From RGIG6353 sp964558655 (lineage in GTDB: Bacteria; Bacillota; Clostridia; Oscillospirales; SIG627), in the NCBI GenBank assembly GCA_964558655.1, contig CAZLEX010000011.1, positions 1-46,790 on the forward strand: 46,790 bases of DNA, read 5' to 3'. Position numbers and translations under genes: made by a program. Of this stretch, positions 1 through 8,529 are shown piece by piece. Position 1 is the first letter of the stretch. Every line of letters begins with the position of its first letter. The notes below the pieces were generated by a model. That model was not told the DNA's origin and made no database searches. It saw nothing but the letters and a program-made list of their open reading frames with translations.

Positions 1-34
1 TTTTTTTCGCTTTTTTGTGTTTTTCTTTCTATTT

Positions 35-2380
35 TTACCAAAAATCGCTCAAAATCTTTTCCAAGTCGCCTAAATCTTTAGATTTTGCCAAATTATGCCA
101 AGATTCCGGCATGTTTTCAATATAGTCTTCGGACAAGAAGCGATCATCTATAACTATCAAAAATCCTTTATCCGTATCACTGCGTATAACTCTTCCGCCT
201 GCCTGAAAAACTTTATTCATTCCGGGATACATATATGCGAATTTTGTGCCGTCATAAAATCTATCATTAAAATATCCGGCTGTAAGTTCTCTTTTTCTGT
301 CGGGGGGAAGAGTACCTATTCCGACAATAATTGCTCCCAAAAGTTTATCCCCCGAGAAATCAACGCCTTCGGAAAAATTTCCTCCCATTACCGAAAAACC
401 GACAATCGATGACAAATTCGCATCGGAAAATTTATGTATAAAGTTCTTTTTTTCTTCGTTACTCATACCCGGTTTTTCACTAATAATACTCAATTCGGGA
501 TATTTTTTTGAAAAAGCCAGAGAAACAGCCGTTAAATACGAATATGAAGGCAAAAAGACCATATAATTTCCTTCTTTTACTTTAACGGAAACATATATGA
601 TATCGATAATTTGATTAACTGTTTTTTTGCGTTCGGAGTAACGGGTACTTACAGGGCATGAAATTACTTTAAAGTTTTCCTTTGGGAAAGGAGAAAAAAG
701 ATTGATAAATTGCTCTTTTTTTCTAACTCCGAGCATATGACGGTAATATTCTTCGGGTGACAGTGTTGCGGAAAAAAAGACTGAATTACCGTTTTTTTTC
801 ACAGTGGAACGAATTATATGTCCTGTATCGATAAGTGAAATTGCGAGATCGCCTTTTTCGTTAAAAAAAGTTATATAACTGTCATTGAGTTTAGTAGCGA
901 TACAAAAAAAGCGTTTTAGTCGGTTAAACAGTTTTATCAAGTCATCGTATTTTAAATCTTTACAATGCAAAAATTTATTACCTGCCATAACCGCTTGTAA
1001 AGAATCGAAAAACAAGCCGTATTCAATCAGGATATTATCAACGCTGTCATAACCGAGCGGTTCCGATTGAAACAGATCGTCTGACTTTACATCATTTATA
1101 ATTTTTAGAAGTTTCTTACACCGAGCGGAAAAATCGCTGTCTATTTCAAAGAATATATTTTGCAAATACTCTATATCCGACACGCACAATGTAGCAGAAT
1201 ACATTTCTTTAACTCGCTCAACCAAATTATGAGCTTCATCAACAAGTAAAACGGAATGAGCTGTAACAATACCCGTTTGAGCAACATACGGATCAAAGAT
1301 ATAATTATAATCGCAAACAACTATATCGGAAAAATACACGGCATATTTTGAAAGTTCAAAAGGACATACATTATACCGACGGGCATATTCCGTGATTACA
1401 TCTGTCGAAAAAGCACCTTCTTCCTTTATCATAAAATACAGTGCATTTTTTATTCTGTCTGTACTTTCATGTAAATTCGGGCAAGTTTTTCTGTCGCACT
1501 TTTTTTGAGGACAAATTTTATCTTTTGAAACGAGTGATAAAACCTTTATTTTACACTGACCTTTTTCAATACATCTACACGCATCAAAAACAACCGAGTG
1601 AAGAGAATTTCTCGATGTAAGATAGTATATTCGGTCATATTTTCCGTCGGAAAGTGCACGAACGGAAGGATAAAGAACCGATACGGTTTTGCCTATGCCC
1701 GTCGGAGCATTTATGCACAGTGATTTATGTTCCGACAATGCCGCCTGTGTTTCGTTGAGAATGATATCCTGCCCGTCTCTCATATTTTCAAAAGGGAATT
1801 TCAATTTTTTAAAATCACGGCGTCCGTTGTAAACTTGGTCTGTATAAAACTTACACCATCTAATTAATTCGGAAACGAGCGATACAAAGTGTTCTTCAAG
1901 TTCACACTTATTGTATTCGTATTCAAACTTTCTTTTTTCAAGAGTTTCGGGATTTACACAAATAAGGCGTAATTTTATTGTATCAAGCACTCTTGCTTTC
2001 ATTAGTAAATATGCAGAACACTTAGCGGAAGAAATCCAAGTAGCACATCTTTTTTCGGTCAGATATTTTAAAGGAAATTTAACGGATTTTACCGTATCAA
2101 CAGTAAATCCGCCAGCAGATTTTAATACTCCCCCAACAATTCCGGAAATACAAAGCGTAATTCCGTCATACTTAAAGGTACCGTTAACACCGACATCTGT
2201 GAAATAGTCATTTTTCATTTCGCTTTTTTCTTCCGAATAGGCAATTTTTTCGGCAGTATCATCGACATCAATCAATTCAAATTCACCCTGATCGGTCACT
2301 GAAGAAAAATTAAAATCCGAAAAAGCGGCAAGCTGATTAACGGTAAGTTTATTTACATCGCACAATTTCCTTATAAACAT
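35..2380 (-). CDS. XPD/DinG-like Fe-S DNA helicase with degenerate N-terminal nuclease-like domain
   Basis: This is a superfamily 2 helicase of the DinG/XPD type, 781 residues. Seen: Walker A APTGIGKT (about 225-232), four cysteines placed as in the Fe-S cluster domain (C290, C295, C300, C339), a DEAH box (381-384), and a C-terminal QAGGRVIRS motif VI. Clostridial relatives carry an N-terminal PD-(D/E)XK domain whose core reads roughly GRADGI...IDEIKT. Here the matching stretch, about residues 78-99, reads SGIVGG...VDTVKS. The lysine remains but the acidic residues appear lost, so I infer helicase activity without nuclease activity. It starts 3 nt after the preceding gene stops, with its ribosome binding site GGAGAT inside that gene, so it is the last gene of the lon-ysxC operon. 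A role in DNA repair or recombination is likely; the substrate is unknown. Confidence 0.88.
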   Translation of the reverse strand: MFIRKLCDVNKLTVNQLAAFSDFNFSSVTDQGEFELIDVDDTAEKIAYSEEKSEMKNDYFTDVGVNGTFKYDGITLCISGIVGGVLKSAGGFTVDTVKSVKFPLKYLTEKRCATWISSAKCSAYLLMKARVLDTIKLRLICVNPETLEKRKFEYEYNKCELEEHFVSLVSELIRWCKFYTDQVYNGRRDFKKLKFPFENMRDGQDIILNETQAALSEHKSLCINAPTGIGKTVSVLYPSVRALSDGKYDRIYYLTSRNSLHSVVFDACRCIEKGQCKIKVLSLVSKDKICPQKKCDRKTCPNLHESTDRIKNALYFMIKEEGAFSTDVITEYARRYNVCPFELSKYAVYFSDIVVCDYNYIFDPYVAQTGIVTAHSVLLVDEAHNLVERVKEMYSATLCVSDIEYLQNIFFEIDSDFSARCKKLLKIINDVKSDDLFQSEPLGYDSVDNILIEYGLFFDSLQAVMAGNKFLHCKDLKYDDLIKLFNRLKRFFCIATKLNDSYITFFNEKGDLAISLIDTGHIIRSTVKKNGNSVFFSATLSPEEYYRHMLGVRKKEQFINLFSPFPKENFKVISCPVSTRYSERKKTVNQIIDIIYVSVKVKEGNYMVFLPSYSYLTAVSLAFSKKYPELSIISEKPGMSNEEKKNFIHKFSDANLSSIVGFSVMGGNFSEGVDFSGDKLLGAIIVGIGTLPPDRKRELTAGYFNDRFYDGTKFAYMYPGMNKVFQAGGRVIRSDTDKGFLIVIDDRFLSEDYIENMPESWHNLAKSKDLGDLEKILSDFW

Positions 2381-2383
2381 ATG

Positions 2384-2821
2384 TCATTCATCTCCGCTAT
2401 TATAAATAAAAAATTTCAACGCCCCGAGTGCAAGATTAGAATACAGTCCGCGACTTCTGCTAAACTTTACACGAAATTCGCACGGTTCAAACTCGACATC
2501 GAAAAAAACTATTTTTCTTTTTAAACATATCATGGCTTCCGTTTCCGAAATACTCGAAAAAGTAACACTGTCTTTCTCTCTCATTCCACAGGAAATCGCA
2601 CTTTTAACTTTCATTGTTGACACAACATCAAAGTATCTGGAAGAGGGGCAAAAACAGGTGTTAACATTTCTGGCACGGAATTTGTCTATGGAAGAACAGG
2701 CATCAACCACCAACACATCGACAGTCTCCGCTTCCTTTTCTTCGTATATATTAAAATCGGGACATTCGTTAACAAATACAGACTTATACCTTTCGCCGTT
2801 ATCAGCAAAGAAAATATTCAT
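2384..2821 (-). CDS. hypothetical protein between ysxC and helicase
   Basis: This is a 145-residue protein that I do not recognise. The reading frame could open at a TTG at 2851, but GGAGG sits just ahead of the ATG at 2821 (protein start MNIFFADNGERY), so I use that start. The protein is soluble, with no signal peptide or membrane segment. It alternates short beta-like stretches (VDVLVVDA, KIVFFDVEF) with charged loops and has scattered cysteines that form no obvious metal motif. The VDVLVVDA segment early in the protein recalls a receiver or Rossmann-like strand, but no full motif supports that. It lies in the lon-ysxC-helicase operon. Its ribosome binding site is inside a strong hairpin, so its translation is probably conditional. 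Confidence 0.7.
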   Translation of the reverse strand: MNIFFADNGERYKSVFVNECPDFNIYEEKEAETVDVLVVDACSSIDKFRARNVNTCFCPSSRYFDVVSTMKVKSAISCGMREKDSVTFSSISETEAMICLKRKIVFFDVEFEPCEFRVKFSRSRGLYSNLALGALKFFIYNSGDE

Positions 2822-2822
2822 A

Positions 2823-2863
2823 AGTATCCTCCGTATCAGTATTTTAACCAATACGGAGATACT
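2823..2863 (-). promoter_or_regulatory. hairpin sequestering the ribosome binding site
   Basis: Plus-strand arms 2823-2836 (AGTATCCTCCGTAT) and 2851-2863 (ATACGGAGATACT) are complementary over 13 bp with a single-base bulge and a 14-nt loop. In the minus-strand mRNA the 3' arm contains the GGAGG Shine-Dalgarno of the gene that starts at 2821. No U-run follows, so this is not a terminator. I infer an RNA switch, thermometer or protein-binding site controlling translation of the orphan gene and possibly the helicase after it. Confidence 0.6.
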
Positions 2864-2878
2864 AATTCATAAATTTTG

Positions 2879-3454
2879 TTAAATTAAATCAATTATCCTT
2901 TTCCAAACCTCACCGTGTCCTTCTTTTTTCAAAGAAGAGAACGGAATCAAAGGGACATTAAAAAGCAAAGGTTCAGCCGCAAGCTTCATAAGTGCCTTAT
3001 TTCTATCGGTCTTATTAAGTTTATCGGTTTTTGTTGCAACAACAAAAAAAGGTGTAGATGTCGCACTCAGCCATTCCAGCATCATAATATCGTCGCGAGT
3101 AAGCCCTACTTTTAAGTCGACCAACTGAATAACGCAAGTAACATCGGGGCTGTTGATATATGAATTCACCAAATCGGACCACTGCTTTTTTTCTTTTTCA
3201 CTTCGTTTTGCGTATCCGTAACCGGGAAGATCTACCAAATACAGTTTCCCGTCCACTTTATAGTAATTTACGGTAATTGTTTTACCCGGCTCAGAGCTAA
3301 CTCTTGCAAGCTTTTTTCTGTTAAGCAAAACATTAATCAAAGAACTTTTGCCGACATTGGAACGACCGGAAAAAGCAAACTGGGGTAATTTGTCGTGAAT
3401 AAACTGCTTTTCGGTACCTGCCGTGAAAGTCAGTTCCGAATTGTTAACATTCAT
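2879..3454 (-). CDS. ysxC: ribosome biogenesis GTPase YsxC/EngB
   Basis: This TRAFAC-class GTPase assists 50S ribosomal subunit assembly; 191 residues is normal for the family. Seen: G1 GRSNVGKS (about 30-37), a G2 threonine in GKTITVNYY, G3 DLPGYGYA (about 75-82), G4 TKTD (about 139-142) and a G5-like SSLKKEG. The GRSNVGKSSLIN signature and the YGYAKR stretch after G3 are typical of YsxC rather than Era or Obg. It lies 8 nt after lon, with an AGGAG site ahead of the ATG. The lon-ysxC order is conserved in many Firmicutes, which supports the call and indicates cotranscription from the lon promoter. Confidence 0.96.
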   Translation of the reverse strand: MNVNNSELTFTAGTEKQFIHDKLPQFAFSGRSNVGKSSLINVLLNRKKLARVSSEPGKTITVNYYKVDGKLYLVDLPGYGYAKRSEKEKKQWSDLVNSYINSPDVTCVIQLVDLKVGLTRDDIMMLEWLSATSTPFFVVATKTDKLNKTDRNKALMKLAAEPLLFNVPLIPFSSLKKEGHGEVWKRIIDLI

Positions 3455-3462
3455 TTTTTCTC

Positions 3463-5772
3463 CTATCTGTCAAGTGCAATTCTCAAAACATCATTTATAT
3501 TTTTTGCACCGATAATATTAATGCTGTTTCGGACAATTTCGTCAACATCTTCAAGGTCGCTCAAATTATCTATCGGAACAATTACGGTTTCGACACCTGC
3601 CGTATACGCAGCCATTGTTTTTTCACGAAGTCCTCCTATCGGCAAAACATTGCCGTGCAATGTAATTTCACCTGTCATTGCAACATTTTGTCTGACGGGA
3701 ATTCCGGAAAGTTCCGACACAAGTGCCGTTGTCATTGTAACACCTGCACTGGGACCGTCTTTTGGAATTGCTCCTTCAGGAGCATGAATATGAATATCTC
3801 TGTTTTTATAAAATTCCGCATTGGATATACCGAATTCGTCAGCGTGTCTTCGGCAAAGACTTACCGCCACTTTCGCGGATTCGGTCATCACATCTCCGAG
3901 TGATCCGGTAATTTCTATTTTTCCGTTTCCTTCCATTGACAGAGCTTCGATTTTCAACATTTCTCCGCCGACTTCTGTCCATGCAAGTCCGTTTACAACG
4001 CCGACTTCGGATTTTTTATCAACTTTTTCCGGCTTAATTTTATGTTTTCCTATTAATTCTTCGAGGTCGCCTTTTTGCAGAACATATTTCTTTTTCTCTT
4101 CCGTGATTATACGCTTTGCAATCTTGCGGCACACCCGTGCTATCTCTCTTTCCAAGTTTCTTACACCGGATTCTTTGGTGTAACATTCTATAAGCTCGGT
4201 TATGGCTGCATCCTTAATCAAAAGATCAGACTTAGTCATGCCATGCCTTTTTAACTGTTTGGGAATGAGATGTTTTTTGGCTATTGCGAGTTTTTCGTTA
4301 GCCGTATATCCGGGAACGGATATAAGTTCCATTCTGTCAAGTAATGGTCTTGGAATCGTATCCGTCGTATTGGCTGTCGCAATAAAAATACAATCAGACA
4401 AATCAACGGGAATTTCAACAAAATGATCGCGAAAAGCGTGATTTTGTTCCGAATCAAGTGCTTCAAGCAACGCCGCAGACGGATCTGAGCGTGAATCGTT
4501 TGTAAGTTTATCAACCTCATCAAGCAAAAAGAGAGGATTCATACTTCCTGATTGCGAAAGTGCGGCAACTATTCTGCCGGGCATTGAACCTATGTAAGTT
4601 TTCCTGTGTCCGCGTATATCGGCTTCATCACGAACTCCTCCGAGAGAAGCACGAACATAATTACGCCCCATGGAAGATGCGATCGAGCGTGCAATCGAGG
4701 TTTTTCCTACACCGGGAGGCCCCACCAAACACAGAATTTGCCCCTTTAAATCCGGAGATAACTGTTTAACGGCGAGATACTCAAGTATTCTCTCTTTTAC
4801 CTTTTCAAGTCCCCAATGATCGCGTTCGAGAATTTTCCGAGCACGCTCCACATTAATTTTATCTTTAGTATAAACTCCCCACGGAATCTCCAGACAAGTT
4901 TCAAGGTAATTTCTTATAACGGTAGCCTCGGCGGACCCGAATGACATACGAGTCATTTTCGCATATTCTTTTTCAAATTTTTCTCTTATTTCATTCGGCA
5001 AATTCGACTGTGTTATACGAATCCACAAATCGTCTTCATCTTCTTCGTCTTCGCCCAATTCCGAACGAATAACCTTCATTTGTTCACGCAAAAAAATGTC
5101 ACGCTGATTTCCGGAAAGTTTTTCATGTACCTTTCTGGTTATTTCCCTTTCGGTTGAAAATATTTCTTTTTCATCATGAAAAGCCACATCGAGCTGTTCA
5201 ACACGCCTTGAAATATCATATATTGACAAAATCCTTATTTTATCGGAAAATGTATATAAAAGATTTGCAGCCAAAAAGTCGCACAGCATGGAAGCATCGT
5301 CAATAGTATTGACGATTTCGGCAAAATCTCCCGTCAACCTTGTAAAATATGATTTGTTTTCGTCAAACAAACGCCGTAAAAATTCAACGAGCGTAGAATT
5401 TTTATAGGAATCTTCTTCATACAGCAAACGTGTTGCCGCTTCGCAGATAAACGGGTCCGTCTGTGCATCGTATTTTGTAAGTTCCGACCGGCATATTCCT
5501 TCGGCAATGACTTTATACACAGGAGAATCTGATGATTTTATAATTTGTTTTATTTCGCAAAGAACGCCGACATCATTAATCTTGTCATCATCGTTTTCTT
5601 CGCTGAATGCCAAAAAAACATATTCTTTGTCGCGTTTTGCTTTTTTCAAAATATCGACATATTTATTGTCTTCGACTTCAAAAGCCGTGGGGATTTTCGG
5701 AAATACGACTACCCCATGCAAAATCATTATCGGATATGTACTTTTTTTAATTTTTTCAATAATTTTGGTCAT
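3463..5772 (-). CDS. lon: ATP-dependent protease Lon
   Basis: This is a cytosolic AAA+ serine protease of 769 residues, close to the usual 770-800. Domains in order: N-terminal substrate-binding LON domain (about 10-200), helical linker with an acidic patch EDEEDEDD (about 241-248), AAA+ module with Walker A GPPGVGKT (351-358) and Walker B LFLLDEVDK, and the C-terminal protease domain. The catalytic Ser675 in PKDGPSAGVT and Lys718 in GGLREK are 43 residues apart, as in E. coli Lon. The ATG follows AGAGGAAT. It is the first gene of an operon with ysxC, an orphan gene and a helicase. A promoter with an embedded palindrome lies 60-90 bp upstream, suggesting stress control by a repressor. Confidence 0.97.
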   Translation of the reverse strand: MTKIIEKIKKSTYPIMILHGVVVFPKIPTAFEVEDNKYVDILKKAKRDKEYVFLAFSEENDDDKINDVGVLCEIKQIIKSSDSPVYKVIAEGICRSELTKYDAQTDPFICEAATRLLYEEDSYKNSTLVEFLRRLFDENKSYFTRLTGDFAEIVNTIDDASMLCDFLAANLLYTFSDKIRILSIYDISRRVEQLDVAFHDEKEIFSTEREITRKVHEKLSGNQRDIFLREQMKVIRSELGEDEEDEDDLWIRITQSNLPNEIREKFEKEYAKMTRMSFGSAEATVIRNYLETCLEIPWGVYTKDKINVERARKILERDHWGLEKVKERILEYLAVKQLSPDLKGQILCLVGPPGVGKTSIARSIASSMGRNYVRASLGGVRDEADIRGHRKTYIGSMPGRIVAALSQSGSMNPLFLLDEVDKLTNDSRSDPSAALLEALDSEQNHAFRDHFVEIPVDLSDCIFIATANTTDTIPRPLLDRMELISVPGYTANEKLAIAKKHLIPKQLKRHGMTKSDLLIKDAAITELIECYTKESGVRNLEREIARVCRKIAKRIITEEKKKYVLQKGDLEELIGKHKIKPEKVDKKSEVGVVNGLAWTEVGGEMLKIEALSMEGNGKIEITGSLGDVMTESAKVAVSLCRRHADEFGISNAEFYKNRDIHIHAPEGAIPKDGPSAGVTMTTALVSELSGIPVRQNVAMTGEITLHGNVLPIGGLREKTMAAYTAGVETVIVPIDNLSDLEDVDEIVRNSINIIGAKNINDVLRIALDR

Positions 5773-5834
5773 GAGATTCCTCTCGAAAAAAATAGTAAAT
5801 TTTACCTGTAATAAAAAAATTCTTTTGTTAAATA

Positions 5835-5863
5835 ATAATAGCGGAAACCGGAAAAGGTTTCAA
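5835..5863 (-). promoter_or_regulatory. lon promoter with embedded palindrome
   Basis: On the minus strand TTGAAA (5858-5863) and TATTAT (5835-5840) are separated by 17 bp, a good sigma-A promoter for the lon operon. The spacer and the edge of the -35 hold an inverted repeat, GAAACC-6 bp-GGTTTC (5844-5861), placed where a bound repressor would block polymerase. It matches neither the CtsR heptad pattern nor CIRCE as I know them. Confidence 0.65.
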
Positions 5864-5910
5864 AACTATAATTCTAAGTTGTTACAAACAACACAAGGAG
5901 AAATAACAGT

Positions 5911-6105
5911 ATGGCTAATAAATCACTCGTTCCCGATGCAAAAGAAGCACTCAACAAATTTAAGATGGAAGCTGCATCCGATGTAGGTGTAACTCTTAAG
6001 CAGGGTTATAACGGCGACCTTACCTCCAAGCAGGCCGGTTCTATCGGCGGTCAGATGGTAAAGAAGATGGTCGAAAGCTACGAGAACTCCATTAAAACAC
6101 GATAA
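5911..6105 (+). CDS. alpha/beta-type small acid-soluble spore protein
   Basis: This is a 64-residue DNA-binding protein that coats and protects the spore chromosome and is degraded by the GPR protease at germination. Seen: both family signatures, KMEAASDVGV (about 18-27) around the GPR cleavage site and the C-terminal GSIGGQMVKKMVESYE stretch. The usual cleavage-site pair is Glu-Ile or similar; here it is Glu20-Ala21. The ATG follows AAGGAG. It is a single-gene unit transcribed away from lon and ended by a terminator at 6126-6160. Forespore SigG control is expected from the family, but I could not place a convincing SigG promoter. Confidence 0.95.
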   Translation: MANKSLVPDAKEALNKFKMEAASDVGVTLKQGYNGDLTSKQAGSIGGQMVKKMVESYENSIKTR

Positions 6106-6125
6106 CAGCATTTTTTATTTGCTTA

Positions 6126-6160
6126 AAAATACCGTCGATGAAAATCGGCGGCATTTTTTT
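6126..6160. terminator. bidirectional terminator between spore protein gene and proS
   Basis: Stem CCGTCGAT (6132-6139) pairs with ATCGGCGG (6144-6151), with one G-T pair and a GAAA tetraloop. Seven T follow on the plus side and AAAAAT precedes, so it can end both the spore protein transcript and the convergent proS transcript. Confidence 0.85.
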
Positions 6161-6170
6161 GTCATTAATC

Positions 6171-7613
6171 TCAATAAGCTTTGCCCCAATAGAGTAACTT
6201 ATCGGCTTTTTTACCGCAGCAAACGCATTTATCCGAAATAGCCTCTTCATCAAAGGGCATACAGCGTGAAGTTACATCGGCAACCTCTTTAAGCTTTTCT
6301 TCACACTCAAGACTTCCGCACCACATAGCACGAATAAATCCGGGCTTACTGTTTGCGATATCGCACAGCTCTTCAAGAGTAAGGGCATCATAAGTCATAC
6401 TCGTACGGCGTTCTACCGCTTTCTCGTAAAGCGATTTTGTGATATCTTTTAAAATTTGCGGTATTATCTGTTCCAGCTCTCCGAGAGCAACATTCATTTT
6501 TTCGCCGTTATCGCGACGGACAAGAACACAGCTGTTGTTCTCGATATCTCTCGGACCTATCTCAAGCCGAATGGGAACGCCACGCATTTCGTGTTCGGCA
6601 AATTTCCATCCGGGTGTGTTATCCGACAAATCGATATCGGCACGGGCAAACTTTTCAAGCTTTCCCTTAACCTCCAAAGCCTTATCAATAACTCCCTCTT
6701 TATGTTGAGCAATAGGCAAAACGATAACCTGAACAGGTGCGATATCTGGCGGAAGAACAAGACCGTTATCATCACCGTGTGTCATTATAATCCCGCCTAT
6801 AATACGAGTCGACATTCCCCATGATGTTTGATGGCAAGGCTTAAGCGTATTATCTTTGTCAAGAAACATTACATTGAAGGCTTTTGCAAAACCGTCGCCG
6901 AAATAATGGGATGTTCCGGACTGCAAAGCCTTTCCGTCGTGCATCAAAGCTTCTATGGTGTATGTAGCTTCAGCACCCGCAAATTTTTCTTTATCGGTTT
7001 TCTTGCCTTTTATAACGGGAATTGCAAGATTATTTTCGCAAAAATCGGCATAAACATTCAGCATCTGTAAAGTTTCACGCTGTGCGTCTTCCGCACTTGC
7101 ATGCATTGTATGCCCCTCCTGCCATAAAAATTCACGGCTTCTCAAAAAAGGGCGTGTCGTTTTTTCCCAGCGTACAACAGAGCACCACTGATTGTAGAGT
7201 TTCGGTAAATCTCTGTATGAACGGATTATATTTGAATAATGTTCGCAAAAAAGCGTCTCGGAAGTCGGTCTTACGCAAAGGCGTTCGGTAAGTTTTTCAC
7301 AGCCTCCGTGAGTTACCCATGCAACTTCCGGTGCAAAACCTTCAACATGATCCTTTTCTTTTTGCAAAAGCGTTTCCGGAATAAAAAGAGGCATATAAAC
7401 ATTAGAATGTCCGGTTTCCTTAAATTTTTTATCCAAAATGCTTTGAATATTTTCCCAAATGGCATATCCGTAAGGACGAATAATCATACAGCCTTTTACG
7501 CTTGTATAATCAACCAAATCGGTCTTTTTAACAACATCGGTATACCATTTTGCAAAATCCACATCACGCGGAGTTATTTCTTCGACTTTTTTGCTGTTGT
7601 TCTGATTAGACAT
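6171..7613 (-). CDS. proS: prolyl-tRNA synthetase, archaeal/eukaryote-like type
   Basis: This class II synthetase charges tRNA-Pro. At 480 residues it matches the short archaeal-type ProRS found in many Clostridia, not the 560-residue bacterial type with an editing insertion, and no insertion domain is visible. Seen: class II motif 2 region with VVRWEKTTRPFLRSREF and LWQEGHTMH, a motif 3-like GMSTRIIGG region, an anticodon-binding domain (about 285-390, beginning VQVIVLP), and a C-terminal extension ending in CVCCGKKADKLLYWGKAY with clustered cysteines suited to a zinc site. It is monocistronic, with its own strong promoter and terminator. The leader is only about 25 nt, too short for a T-box. 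Confidence 0.96.
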   Translation of the reverse strand: MSNQNNSKKVEEITPRDVDFAKWYTDVVKKTDLVDYTSVKGCMIIRPYGYAIWENIQSILDKKFKETGHSNVYMPLFIPETLLQKEKDHVEGFAPEVAWVTHGGCEKLTERLCVRPTSETLFCEHYSNIIRSYRDLPKLYNQWCSVVRWEKTTRPFLRSREFLWQEGHTMHASAEDAQRETLQMLNVYADFCENNLAIPVIKGKKTDKEKFAGAEATYTIEALMHDGKALQSGTSHYFGDGFAKAFNVMFLDKDNTLKPCHQTSWGMSTRIIGGIIMTHGDDNGLVLPPDIAPVQVIVLPIAQHKEGVIDKALEVKGKLEKFARADIDLSDNTPGWKFAEHEMRGVPIRLEIGPRDIENNSCVLVRRDNGEKMNVALGELEQIIPQILKDITKSLYEKAVERRTSMTYDALTLEELCDIANSKPGFIRAMWCGSLECEEKLKEVADVTSRCMPFDEEAISDKCVCCGKKADKLLYWGKAY

Positions 7614-7645
7614 TTTATTTCTCCTTGAGAATTATGTTTCGTTAT

Positions 7646-7674
7646 ATTTTAATACATTTTATTAAAGATGTCAA
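7646..7674 (-). promoter_or_regulatory. proS sigma-A promoter
   Basis: TTGACA (7669-7674), 17-bp spacer, TAAAAT (7646-7651) on the minus strand. The start site should fall near 7639, leaving a leader of about 25 nt before proS. Confidence 0.8.
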
Positions 7675-7731
7675 CCCGTAGTAAGTTAATTTTGAGTTTG
7701 CCTATTTTTTCAAGCGAATACAGTGCTTGTT

Positions 7732-8415
7732 TTATTCTGCTTCAAAACTGAATATACACCCCGTTTCAAGTTCGTAAAAACGAGGAGGTATGTTCTCGGC
7801 TGAAGTCATCTTCATACTGTTTTCGTCAATGCGTGTTAAAGTAAAATTCATATCAAATTCGTCCGATGAAAATGTTACCTCTTCTCCGTCTACGGCGAAA
7901 GTAAGATAACAACTGTCACCTACTTCATACCAATACTTTTTACCGTTTACTGTCTCGCAATCGTCGGGACGCTGTTCGATAAGAGAGTTATCATATGTAT
8001 CATACAAAGCACCTCTTAAACACAGCAAATCGCCGTCCGAGCCGTTCACACTGACTTTGACAACGGATATTTCGTTACCCGAAATAATATTTAAACGCCA
8101 GCTTCCCTTCTTTTCCGTAAAGGGTGTTAAATAGTCCGGATCCTTTTCAAAGCAACGGGTGCATACGCCGTTTTCGTAGCTGTGTCCCAAAGCTTCACCT
8201 TCACTGACACCGCAATCGCACTTTTTCGGTTGTGTGCAGGTCGCTTCGGAAAAGCTGTGAGTATGTTCAACCGAAACATCGGTTATTTTTTCGTCGGAAG
8301 ATTTATCTGTGCTAACAGATAAGTCATCATCGGATAAATCGGATTCTGATTTTGTGCACGCTGTAAAACAAAACAGCAATAGAAAAGCTATGACGAGTGT
8401 TAAAATTTTTTTCAA
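7732..8415 (-). CDS. putative secreted lipoprotein with Cys-rich repeat
   Basis: This is a 227-residue predicted lipoprotein. A hydrophobic signal (about 4-16) ends in a lipobox FTAC with Cys20 as the acylation site, followed by an acidic, Ser-rich linker. Residues about 50-90 hold an HTHSFSEATCTQPKKC stretch followed by GEALGHSY and CTRC. This CxC/CxxC-style repeat recurs in clostridial extracellular proteins and may bind metal. The C-terminal half (about 95-227) looks beta-rich and is unrecognised. The frame opens at GTG 8424, but GAGGTGAT is spaced correctly for a TTG at 8415, giving MKKILTLV, so I chose that start. It is monocistronic, behind a fully consensus promoter. Function unknown. 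Confidence 0.75.
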   Translation of the reverse strand: MKKILTLVIAFLLLFCFTACTKSESDLSDDDLSVSTDKSSDEKITDVSVEHTHSFSEATCTQPKKCDCGVSEGEALGHSYENGVCTRCFEKDPDYLTPFTEKKGSWRLNIISGNEISVVKVSVNGSDGDLLCLRGALYDTYDNSLIEQRPDDCETVNGKKYWYEVGDSCYLTFAVDGEEVTFSSDEFDMNFTLTRIDENSMKMTSAENIPPRFYELETGCIFSFEAE

Positions 8416-8447
8416 AGTTATCACCTCAAAACTGATATTTCGTCGTT

Positions 8448-8476
8448 ATTATACGATTTTATATATTATTTGTCAA
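8448..8476 (-). promoter_or_regulatory. consensus sigma-A promoter of lipoprotein gene
   Basis: TTGACA (8471-8476), 17 bp, TATAAT (8448-8453) on the minus strand, a perfect match at both hexamers. Strong expression of the lipoprotein is expected unless a regulator intervenes. Confidence 0.85.
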
Positions 8477-8529
8477 TAACACTCTTATTTTAAATTCAAA
8501 TACTCATAAAGCTATTACATTTAAAAGCT

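Noticed and set aside
5773..5910. CtsR or CIRCE heat-shock operator at lon
   Set aside because: Neither the GGTCAAA heptad pair nor the CIRCE arms are present; only the unassigned palindrome is.
7613..7674. Possible T-box before proS
   Set aside because: The promoter leaves a leader of about 25 nt, far too short, and no specifier stem or T-box sequence is visible.
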